A stretch of DNA of 44,080 nt from Hyphomicrobiales bacterium (lineage in GTDB: Bacteria; Pseudomonadota; Alphaproteobacteria; Rhizobiales; Beijerinckiaceae), in the NCBI GenBank assembly GCA_025356415.1, contig JANXTB010000376.1:1-44080 (forward strand), written 5' to 3'. The position numbers were made by a program, and so were the translations under genes. This document shows, one piece after another, positions 26,534 to 34,813 of this stretch (the first letter of the stretch is position 1; the number at the start of each line of letters is the position of its first letter). The notes under the pieces were generated by a model. The model made no database searches. It saw only the letters and a list, made by a program, of their open reading frames with translations, and had not been told where the DNA came from.

Positions 26534-27934
26534 TCAGGCGCGCAGCGCCGCGACAATGTCCTGCGCCGATGCGAGGCGCTCGGCGTTGAGCACGAGATCG
26601 ACCACGCGATCGACCTTGTCGTTGCTGAATTGCGTCGACGCCAGCTTCCGGAACTTGGAAACGACATCCGCCTCAGTCGCAAACTTCGCCTCGCTGCCGC
26701 GCGGCGCCTCGACGGTTTCCATTTCGACATCGCCGTTCTTGAAGCGAATCTCGACACGCACCTTGTGGCGGAAGCGCGAACCCAGCGCGGTGATCGCCGG
26801 ATCCTCGACCACGTCGACAAGACGCGACACCGCGATGCGGTCCGGATCGGCGACCTTGTCCTGCGTGAATTGCGCGACGAAGACATCGCCTTCCAGCAGA
26901 TAGGTCGCGATGCAATAGGGCAGGTTCAGTTGCGCGGAGGTCAGGCCCTCGGGCTTGTAGGGCCAGCCGACGTGATCTGCGGTGACCTGCGAACCATGCA
27001 CGATGATCTTCTCGATATCGGCGAGCTTGAAAGGATGGCGCGCCTCAATCTCGCGAATGCCGTCGAGCGTCGTGTGATTGCTGCCGACGCAGGAATAGAA
27101 TTTCAGCGCGATCTGCATGGTCTCGAAACGTTCGCCGAGTCCGGCCGACAGAGCCTCGAGATTGTAGCGATCATGCGAACGCGAGAAGGTCGAGCAGAAC
27201 CCGCCATATTCGCTCTCGAACACATCCTGAATGCCGGTGTATCCGCGCCGCGCCAGCATGGCGCCGTAATAGCCGCTCTGCGCGGAACGCCCCGCATGCA
27301 TGCGCTTGACCATCGAGCCATATTGCGCGGCCATGAGGCCGGCGGCCTGCGTGCCGGCGATGCCGAGCGCGTTCACGGTCTGGCCAACATCAAGCCGCAT
27401 CGCCGCGGCGGCGCCCGCGGCCGCGGAATAGACGCCGAGCGTCGCGCCCGAGTGCCAGCCCTGGCCGATATGCTCTTGCCCCATGCAGATGCCCACACGC
27501 GGGCCGATCTCGTAGCCCGCAACCGTCGCTGCAAGAAAATCCTTGCCGGTGATGGCGGCGTTCTTTTCAAGCACCGCGAGGACCGGCGGCAACGTCACCG
27601 CGCCGACATGCAGCACGCCGACGCGATGCACGTCGTCGAGCTCGAAGCTCTGCACCAGCGCGCCGTTGATCAGCACGGCGTGCGGCGCGGACAGCTTTTC
27701 CTTCGTGCCCCAGACCGATGTCGTCGTGCTGGAGTCCTCGTCGCCCAGCGCCTCGCGCAGGATCTTGCTCCACGGCAGATCGACGCCATAAATCGCGCAG
27801 CCGAGGGAATCCAGAACCAGCAGCTTGATGCGCGCGAGCACCTCCGCGGGAATGCGATCATAGGTGAAACCGCTCACGAATTCCGCGATCGCCTGCGTGT
27901 GCGGGTTGCCCCCGGCTCCATGTGACTTGGCCAT
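26534..27934 (-). CDS. MmgE/PrpD family protein
   Basis: AIAEFVSGFTYDRIPAEVLARIKLLVLDSLGCAIYG; LGIAGTQAAGLMAAQYGSMVKRMHAGRSAQSGYYGAMLARRGYTG. Confidence 0.92.
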   Translation of the reverse strand: MAKSHGAGGNPHTQAIAEFVSGFTYDRIPAEVLARIKLLVLDSLGCAIYGVDLPWSKILREALGDEDSSTTTSVWGTKEKLSAPHAVLINGALVQSFELDDVHRVGVLHVGAVTLPPVLAVLEKNAAITGKDFLAATVAGYEIGPRVGICMGQEHIGQGWHSGATLGVYSAAAGAAAAMRLDVGQTVNALGIAGTQAAGLMAAQYGSMVKRMHAGRSAQSGYYGAMLARRGYTGIQDVFESEYGGFCSTFSRSHDRYNLEALSAGLGERFETMQIALKFYSCVGSNHTTLDGIREIEARHPFKLADIEKIIVHGSQVTADHVGWPYKPEGLTSAQLNLPYCIATYLLEGDVFVAQFTQDKVADPDRIAVSRLVDVVEDPAITALGSRFRHKVRVEIRFKNGDVEMETVEAPRGSEAKFATEADVVSKFRKLASTQFSNDKVDRVVDLVLNAERLASAQDIVAALRA

Positions 27935-27950
27935 TTTTCTTTCCCTGCCC

Positions 27951-29303
27951 TTAATGTATCCAGTCGATGCGGCTCGCCTGCTCGAGGCTGCAGAGCCGTT
28001 CGAAAAGTTTTTCCGGATCTGCGTCCGGGTCCTGCCCTGTCATGATCGTGAACCGGGCGCGCAAATCATCCATACTCAATGGACACGACGGTGTCCCCGG
28101 AAAGTCGCTGACTTCGCGCTCGAAAACCCGTCCGTCCGTACATGTCAGCACGGAGCGGGTCATCCAGTCGGAATGGCTCTTGCGGCCATCGCTGACCACG
28201 TCGATCTTGGCGCAGAGCTGCCGCACGGCCTTGTTGTGGAGTTTTGCAGGATCGAAGCTCGCGGGGTCCGCCGCCTTGCCGGTCAGCGCGCAGGCGACCG
28301 AAAACGGGATGCTGTAGTTCGCCATGGCGAGATCGGCCGGCGACTTGTTGCCGTTCAGCTCGGCCATGCGCGACGTGCCGTAAATGATGATCGATTGCAC
28401 GTCCTGCGGCTTCAGTCCTAGCTCGGTTTGCCAGCATTCGATCGCGTAGATCGGCGTGTGCGCGGTGATGTGGCAGGGGTAGCGCTTGAGGCAGAGATTG
28501 AGCGTCTCGTAGTCAACTCCGAGCCCCTCGGTCAGCGTCTCGACGCGATACTTTTCACAATAGGTTGCGAGAAATCCCTTCTGGCCTTCGAGGATCTGAT
28601 GCGGGCCCGAAAAGCCGCGCTCGGCGAGACGCGCGGCGAACAGACCATTTTGCGCGGCGCGCCCGATGTGTAAGCGCTTCACCATCGCGCCCTGTCCCTC
28701 GAATGCGAATTGCATGAGGCCGGCCGACATGGAGCCTGCAATGCCGAAAGCCGAATTCATGGTCGCGGCATTGAATTTGTAGATCCGGCCCACGGCGGCT
28801 GCGGCGCCGAATGGCCCGGTGAGACCTGGCGCATGAAAGCCGCGCGGCTCGGCGGAATGCAGGGTCGCGGCGCCGATGCGCATCAGCACTTCGAAACCGG
28901 CGATCACGCCCGCGAGAAAGTCGCGCCCGCTGGCCTGCCTGTCCTGCGCAGCAGCCAGCGCCGCCGCAACCACGATGGCGCCGGGATGCACGCCGGCGCC
29001 GGGCTTGCGCAGGCTGTCGAGTTCCAGCGCATGGGAGAGCAGGCCATTGGCGAAGGCTGCCTGCTCGGGGGCGAGAGACACTTCGCCGGGACCGATCAGG
29101 CGCGAGAGGCCGAGACCGCCTTCGCTGGCATGCGCCATGGCGATCTGTCCCCATTGCGTCGTGCGACCGCGACGGCCGATGGCGATCGTGTCGATAATGC
29201 ATTCGCGCGCTCGCGCGATGACGTTGTCGGGAACGTCCTCAAGTTGCAGACCGGCCGCGTAGGCCGCCAGCTCCGCGCTATAGGCCTTGGTCGAAGCGCT
29301 CAT
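27951..29303 (-). CDS. MmgE/PrpD family protein (second, divergent copy)
   Basis: ARECIIDTIAIGRRGRTTQWG; FGIAGSMSAGLMQFAFEGQGAMVKRLHIGRAAQNGLFAARLAERGFSGP. Confidence 0.92.
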   Translation of the reverse strand: MSASTKAYSAELAAYAAGLQLEDVPDNVIARARECIIDTIAIGRRGRTTQWGQIAMAHASEGGLGLSRLIGPGEVSLAPEQAAFANGLLSHALELDSLRKPGAGVHPGAIVVAAALAAAQDRQASGRDFLAGVIAGFEVLMRIGAATLHSAEPRGFHAPGLTGPFGAAAAVGRIYKFNAATMNSAFGIAGSMSAGLMQFAFEGQGAMVKRLHIGRAAQNGLFAARLAERGFSGPHQILEGQKGFLATYCEKYRVETLTEGLGVDYETLNLCLKRYPCHITAHTPIYAIECWQTELGLKPQDVQSIIIYGTSRMAELNGNKSPADLAMANYSIPFSVACALTGKAADPASFDPAKLHNKAVRQLCAKIDVVSDGRKSHSDWMTRSVLTCTDGRVFEREVSDFPGTPSCPLSMDDLRARFTIMTGQDPDADPEKLFERLCSLEQASRIDWIH

Positions 29304-30355
29304 TTTTGCGCATCCGGCGCGCGAACGACGACTTCATTGCCTTCGCGGTCGAGCCGCGCGCCGAGTTCGAGGCTGCGCTTCTGCAGGTCGCGTAGCTCTT
29401 CGGTCTCGTCCGCGAGATCGCAGATGTAGGTTTCGTTGATGTCGTTGTGACGGACGAATTCGAAAGCGGCGCGAGTCAATGTGCTCCCGTCGAAATCGAG
29501 CTTCGCCATCATGCCGATCCAGTTTCCATGCGTGTGGCCGCCATGCCCGGTGTGAAACGAGAAACTGCCGAGGCCGTAGAAAATAGGCTTGCCGCGATAG
29601 ACTTCGACGCCGAGCGAGTAATGCGGGCCGTGGCCGATGACAGCATCCGCGCCCATGTCGATCGCGTGATGCGCGATCTCCTTCATGTATTCGAGCACAT
29701 CCTTGTTGAGGCCCCAGTGGAACGACGCAATGACGATGTCGGCGTTTTCACGCGCCGCCTTGATGTCGTCTTCGAGACGCTTCAGGTGATCCTTGTCGGC
29801 CCAGGTCACGATATAGGGCGGTATTCCGGGCCGGTTCATCGGCGGAATTTCACGCTTCATTTTATACATCGGTACTTGGTACGCGGTATGCCCGCGCAGC
29901 ACCGCGATCCCCGCCGCATGTTTTGTGGCTTCATGATTGGTCGCCCAGAACACCGAGCTTTTCTGGATGAACCCGATGCGCTGGCCCTTGCGCGTCACGA
30001 TGGCGGGCGCGCGCGCTTTCACATCAGACGCGCCGGCGCCCGTATGCGCAATGCCGGCGGCGTCAAGATAAGCAATGGATTCGTTGATCGCCTGCTCGCC
30101 GTAATTGACGTTGTTGGCCAGTCCGACAACGTCGATCCCGTAGCGCTTCAAAGCGGTCTGCGCGACATCCGGATTGGCGAAGAAGCCTTCAACGCTCGTC
30201 GAGCCTTCGTTGATCCTGTCAGACAGGCAGCATTCGAGATTCGAAAACACGAGATCGGCGGATTCGAAGGTCTTGCGCATCCGGCGGAATGGAACGTCGG
30301 GGTCGTCGACGTTCATCAAGTTGACGTCGCCTGTGAGCATCAGACTGAAAGACAT
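29300..30355 (-). CDS. CapA-family (poly-gamma-glutamate/metallophosphatase-like) protein
   Basis: MSFSLMLTGDVNLMNVDD, DLVFSNLECCLSD, VVGLANNVNYGEQAINESIAYLDAAGIAHTGAG, IASFHWG, AVIGHGPHYSLGVEVYRGKPIFYGLGSFSF. Confidence 0.85.
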   Translation of the reverse strand: MSFSLMLTGDVNLMNVDDPDVPFRRMRKTFESADLVFSNLECCLSDRINEGSTSVEGFFANPDVAQTALKRYGIDVVGLANNVNYGEQAINESIAYLDAAGIAHTGAGASDVKARAPAIVTRKGQRIGFIQKSSVFWATNHEATKHAAGIAVLRGHTAYQVPMYKMKREIPPMNRPGIPPYIVTWADKDHLKRLEDDIKAARENADIVIASFHWGLNKDVLEYMKEIAHHAIDMGADAVIGHGPHYSLGVEVYRGKPIFYGLGSFSFHTGHGGHTHGNWIGMMAKLDFDGSTLTRAAFEFVRHNDINETYICDLADETEELRDLQKRSLELGARLDREGNEVVVRAPDAQK

Positions 30356-30365
30356 GGCGCGTTCC

Positions 30366-31370
30366 TTATTCAACGATTTCATTGAGGCCCGGAACGACAA
30401 GAGAGGCCGTCGGAATCACTGACGACATATCCTTCAACGCCACCATGTCCTTCATCATGTTCGCGAGCGGAGCCGTATGAATGGCGCTCGTGTGGGCGAA
30501 GAAGTCGATGGACGCCAGGAAGTCGTAACTCTCGGCGATTTCCTCGCGATTACCCTTTGATGCTTCCACGAGAATATCGATGGCCTCGTTGCGATTGTCC
30601 TTGTTGTAGAACCACGCTATGGCCTCGTCCACGGCGGCGTTGATCTCGCGCGCTTCCTTCATGTTCGCCTTGGCCCAGCGCTGCGACACCTGCATGCCGG
30701 TCTGCGGCAGGTCCTGCGCGTAATCCTTGACGAGACCCAGCGATGTAAACCCTCGTTTCACCGCGGCAAAATTGAACGGCGGCACGAGCATGGTCGCATC
30801 GATGGCGCCCGACTGCAGGGCCGCGAAACGCGCGCCGGTCGCGCCAATGACGATGATGTCGTAATCACCGTCCTTGAGGCCAGTCGAGTTCATCACGCGA
30901 TCGAGAAAGATCTTGTTGATGTCGCGCAGGCCGCCGATGGAGATCTTCTTGCCCTTCAGGTCTTTCAGGCTCTTGATCGCGGGCTGGCCGATCATCACGT
31001 AATTCGGCGTCTGCCCGATGATGCGCATGATCGCGACGGGCGCGCCTTTCTCGACCGCATGAAGCGGCTCGGCGAGTCCGTTGACCGCCACAAGATCGAG
31101 CGATCCAGCCGCGAGCTGCTGTACGAGGCCCGGCGCCGTCGGCACGAAGACGACATCGGGCTTGATGCCATGACGCGCAAAGAAGCCTTTCTTCATCGCG
31201 ATGAGAAACGGCCAGACGCCAGACGTATACGAGCCCAGCACGCCGGTCACGACGACCTTTTCGGCCGCGACCGAAGCCTGCGGCTGGACGAAAGCCATTA
31301 CACAGAGCGCCGCGCCGAGAAGACCGGCGCGAATGCTTTTGCCTCCGGCATATTCGCCATCTCGTGTCAT
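30366..31370 (-). CDS. ABC transporter substrate-binding protein (NMT1/SsuA-like) with leader
   Basis: AGLLGAALCVMAFVQPQASVAAEKVVVTGVLGSYTSGVWPFLIAMKKGFFARHGIKPDVVFV. Confidence 0.85.
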   Translation of the reverse strand: MTRDGEYAGGKSIRAGLLGAALCVMAFVQPQASVAAEKVVVTGVLGSYTSGVWPFLIAMKKGFFARHGIKPDVVFVPTAPGLVQQLAAGSLDLVAVNGLAEPLHAVEKGAPVAIMRIIGQTPNYVMIGQPAIKSLKDLKGKKISIGGLRDINKIFLDRVMNSTGLKDGDYDIIVIGATGARFAALQSGAIDATMLVPPFNFAAVKRGFTSLGLVKDYAQDLPQTGMQVSQRWAKANMKEAREINAAVDEAIAWFYNKDNRNEAIDILVEASKGNREEIAESYDFLASIDFFAHTSAIHTAPLANMMKDMVALKDMSSVIPTASLVVPGLNEIVE

Positions 31371-31402
31371 CTTTCCCCTCCCGCTTTTTTTTAGATTTTT
31401 TA

Positions 31403-32341
31403 TCAGCCGTGTTCGACAAGCACGTTTCCGTCAGACCGTAGCTTTTGGGTGGCGCGATGGTAGGAGCTGTCGACATAATCAGAAGGCTTGCCCGGTGTGA
31501 CGCCAGCGCCGAAATGGCGCCTCAGCTCAAGGGTATTTACGAACCCCGCTTCATCGATGGTCGCTGTCGGCTCGAGGCCATAGCGATCGAGCCGCAGCAA
31601 GCGAACGCATTCGCTCGCCACATCCGGTTCCGTGCCAAGTTGGCCGGTGAGGATCGCGACGCAAGCCTCGTGATTGGCCTCATCGAGCACGAAGTCGAGG
31701 CAATCAATGTAGGCGGCGATGTAGCGCGTCACGAGATCGCGGTTGGCTTCCGCCCAGGCGCGCAGGGCGAAAGCTGACCCGGCCTGATACGGACCGATGA
31801 AATCCGTCGTGTCGCCGAAGCTTTTCAGGCCGAGCTTTTTGGCCTCCAGCGTGTAAGGCAGATTGAGTACGGAGGCCGTGTTGGCGCGATCATCCAGCAT
31901 CGCCTTGATGCGCAATTCGCCACGCCCCACCGCCACAACCGCATAATCCTCGCCGCGCTTCAGGCCGGCGTCTTCGAACATGCGGTACGCCTGAAACGCG
32001 AAAGCCGTGTCGGGCGCATCGACGACGAGGCGGCCGCCGCGCATCTGCGCGAGGTCGTCGATCTCCGGCTGCACGATCAACTCGTTCATGCCGGCGTCGC
32101 CGCCCATAAAGACGACGATGTCGACCCCATCGACGTCGCGCAGCGCTACCGCATTGTCGATCGCGACATGCACGATGTGAAAGTCGCCGCGCGCGAGACC
32201 ATCACGCTGAGCACGTGAATTGTCGGTCGACACGACTTCAAGCGCAATGCCGCGCTTTACGAATACGCCTAGATCGAGACCCACGCGCAGCGGCAGGGAC
32301 TTGGCGGTCGGATTGCAATTGACGACGAGATGGTCAGCCAT
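31403..32341 (-). CDS. NMT1/SsuA-like periplasmic-binding-fold protein without recognisable signal peptide
   Basis: MADHLVVNCNPTAKSLPLRVGLDLGVFVKRGIALEVVSTDNSRAQRDGLARGDFHIVHVAIDNAVAL. Confidence 0.75.
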   Translation of the reverse strand: MADHLVVNCNPTAKSLPLRVGLDLGVFVKRGIALEVVSTDNSRAQRDGLARGDFHIVHVAIDNAVALRDVDGVDIVVFMGGDAGMNELIVQPEIDDLAQMRGGRLVVDAPDTAFAFQAYRMFEDAGLKRGEDYAVVAVGRGELRIKAMLDDRANTASVLNLPYTLEAKKLGLKSFGDTTDFIGPYQAGSAFALRAWAEANRDLVTRYIAAYIDCLDFVLDEANHEACVAILTGQLGTEPDVASECVRLLRLDRYGLEPTATIDEAGFVNTLELRRHFGAGVTPGKPSDYVDSSYHRATQKLRSDGNVLVEHG

Positions 32342-32345
32342 GGCC

Positions 32346-33317
32346 TCAGCTCGCCGGCGGCGCGACGAACGCCTCGGACGAAAACGGCACGCTGTGTTCC
32401 GCGTCCTTCATTTCCTTCGAGGGCGGGCCCGCCGCGCCCCATTGATCGTTGCGCCCGGGCTGCGGAACCCATTTCTCGACCGCGCCCGGCGCATAGGTTT
32501 CATCGATCTGCTGCACTTCCGCGGTGTATTCGAGCGGCAGGCCCTCGAAGCCGGAAAAATAAGCGAAGATGTTGTTGCCCGGCCCATGGCGGCCGACGCC
32601 CCAGCCGATGCTGAAGCCGGCGTCACGCATCCGTCCGATGCCGCGCATGACCGCGTCAAAGCCGCTCATCTCGAACGCGAGATGATGCAGCGTGGAGACG
32701 TCCGAGGGCACGACGGCGATCGTGTGGTGATCGGAATTGCAGTTCAGGAAAAACATCTTCCGCGTCCGGTCGACGACGCGAAAGCCGAGCGCGCCGGCGT
32801 AGAATTTTTCGAGCACGTCAGGTTGCGGCGTGTTCAACACGAGATGCGACAGCTTGAGCGGAGCATCATTGCGCGTCGCCTCCGCGGCGTCGCGCGCATC
32901 ATCGGCGACCAGCATGATGAGGCGCCCCTCGGGATCGCGGAACGACAGGCCGTAGCCGCCGCCGGGCTCCGACAGGACCTCGACGTCGCCGACATGCACG
33001 CCTTGCGCCTGCAGCACGGCCCGCCTTTCCTCCAGCGCAGCACGGGACGCCGCGCGGAAATCCGCCCTCAGGACCTCGGTCTTGTCGCGCTTGTGCAGGC
33101 CAATCAAGTAGCCGCTGGCGCCAACCGCACGCAGATAGACGGACGAGGGCGTGCGCGCCATCACCTCGAGCCCCCATGGGCCGGCAAAGAAATCCACCGC
33201 GGCGGCAAGGTCCATGACGCCGAACTGGACGCTCCGGAGCGCGTAGACGAAGGCGCGCTGGGCGCTCTCCTGCAAGCTTTTCATCGTTACACCTGAGTTA
33301 TTCATCATGGACGCCAC
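32346..33317 (-). CDS. VOC-family extradiol-type dioxygenase
   Basis: Candidate metal ligands LSHLVLN, LHHLAFE and PLEYTAE (H,H,E) plus NSDHHTIAV; alternative start MKSLQESAQRAF at 33284. Confidence 0.85.
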   Translation of the reverse strand: MASMMNNSGVTMKSLQESAQRAFVYALRSVQFGVMDLAAAVDFFAGPWGLEVMARTPSSVYLRAVGASGYLIGLHKRDKTEVLRADFRAASRAALEERRAVLQAQGVHVGDVEVLSEPGGGYGLSFRDPEGRLIMLVADDARDAAEATRNDAPLKLSHLVLNTPQPDVLEKFYAGALGFRVVDRTRKMFFLNCNSDHHTIAVVPSDVSTLHHLAFEMSGFDAVMRGIGRMRDAGFSIGWGVGRHGPGNNIFAYFSGFEGLPLEYTAEVQQIDETYAPGAVEKWVPQPGRNDQWGAAGPPSKEMKDAEHSVPFSSEAFVAPPAS

Positions 33318-33398
33318 GAGGGCGTTCCTCTAGCGTTGGGTTTGGGAGGAATTCTCGATTTTTCGGAGGCCGCTGGCCAATCTGAAAAACGGGAAATC

Positions 33399-33417
33399 TG
33401 ATAGCTTTTTCGGATCA
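33399..33417. promoter_or_regulatory. Candidate LysR-type regulator box TGAT-N11-ATCA
   Basis: TGATagctttttcggATCA in the intergenic region divergent to the LysR gene; matches T-N11-A spacing. Confidence 0.4.
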
Positions 33418-33449
33418 AAGAACTCGAGCCATAACTTGAGCGACCACAC

Positions 33450-34715
33450 ATGAACCATCTCAAACGCCTACCGAGTTTCCGGCATCTGCGCGTCTTCGAG
33501 GCGATCGCCGAATGCCGGAATTTCAGCCGTGGCGCGGCGTCTGTTCATTTGTCACAACCAGCTGCGACGCAGGCGGTTTTCAATCTCGAGAAATGGGTCG
33601 AGGCGTCGCTTTTTTATCGCAACAAGGGCGGCACTTATCTGACGACCGAAGGCGATATTTTCCGGCTCGGCGTGAGGCGCCTGTTTGAGGCCGTCGAGCA
33701 AAGTCTGGCGCATGATTTGTTCGACGGGTCGAGCGAGCGCGCCAAGCAACTCGCGCCCCGCATCAAATCCTCGCACGTCAACGTGCTGCGGGCGATTTCC
33801 GAATTCTCGTCCCTGGAGCTCGCCGCGAACTTCCTCGGCCTGTCGCGTGCTGCGGTGCAGCGTATCGCGCGCGATCTTGAGGCTACGCTCTCGTCCACGC
33901 TGTTCGAGCGGACGCCGCGCGGCGTATCGGCCAATGCGCTGGGCATGCGCGTCAGCGCCTCGTTCCAAAAAGCCTTTCTGGTGATCGACAACGCTGTCGA
34001 AGAGATCGCCTCGCTGCAAAAGCAGTTCTCGACGCATCTCTACATTGGCGCACAACCGCTCGCCTCCACCTCATTGCTCGCCGCGGCCGTCAACGATCTG
34101 CTTGCGCAGCACCCGCAAACGCAGGTGCGCATCATCGAGGGCTCGTACCAATATCTACTGCAGGAGCTGCAGTCAGGCCGGCTCGACATGATGTTCGGCG
34201 CGCTGAAGTGCCCGAAATCCCTGGACAATGTAAACGAGATCGCGCTGTTCCAGGAGCCCTATTGCGTCGCCGCGCGCGCCGGTCATCCGCTGACCAAGAA
34301 GGCAAGGGTGACGTTGCGCGATCTGGCCGAGGTCGACTGGGTTCTGCCGGGCGCCGGAACGCAACGCCGTCTCGCATTCGAGATGATGTTCAAGGATCAT
34401 CCCAAAACGCCGACCTCGCAGATCGACGCGACATCCGTCTCCGCGCAGATCGCGTTTCTCACATCGAGCGATCGTCTCGCCTTGCTGACGCCGCTTGAAT
34501 TGGCGCTGGATCCGCATATGGGGAGCCTCGCGCAGATCAATTTCGACACCAAGATCGCGCGCAAGCCGGATGGCGTCACGGTGCGCTCGGACTGGCGGCC
34601 CAATGTCGTGCAGACGGCTTTTCTCGAGGGCCTGCGCAAGCGTGTTGCGACATCGACCTTGAGCCCCTCGGCGAAGATGCCGACGGGCTTCCCCGCGCTC
34701 GATCGCGCCGGCTGA
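33450..34715 (+). CDS. LysR-family transcriptional regulator with apparent tandem HTH domains
   Basis: RHLRVFEAIAECRNFSRGAASVHLSQPAATQAVFNLEKWVEASLFYRNKGGTYLTTEG followed by NVLRAISEFSSLELAANFLGLSRAAVQRIARDLEATLSSTLFERTPRGVSANALG and a LysR substrate-binding domain. Confidence 0.9.
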   Translation: MNHLKRLPSFRHLRVFEAIAECRNFSRGAASVHLSQPAATQAVFNLEKWVEASLFYRNKGGTYLTTEGDIFRLGVRRLFEAVEQSLAHDLFDGSSERAKQLAPRIKSSHVNVLRAISEFSSLELAANFLGLSRAAVQRIARDLEATLSSTLFERTPRGVSANALGMRVSASFQKAFLVIDNAVEEIASLQKQFSTHLYIGAQPLASTSLLAAAVNDLLAQHPQTQVRIIEGSYQYLLQELQSGRLDMMFGALKCPKSLDNVNEIALFQEPYCVAARAGHPLTKKARVTLRDLAEVDWVLPGAGTQRRLAFEMMFKDHPKTPTSQIDATSVSAQIAFLTSSDRLALLTPLELALDPHMGSLAQINFDTKIARKPDGVTVRSDWRPNVVQTAFLEGLRKRVATSTLSPSAKMPTGFPALDRAG

Positions 34716-34813
34716 AGGCGCCCCGCACAAGCGATAAGCGGGGCACGAAAACCAATAGCAGCGGCGCCGCGCCTTGCCCTAAGATGCGGGCGAATATCCA
34801 ATGAGGGCTTGTC

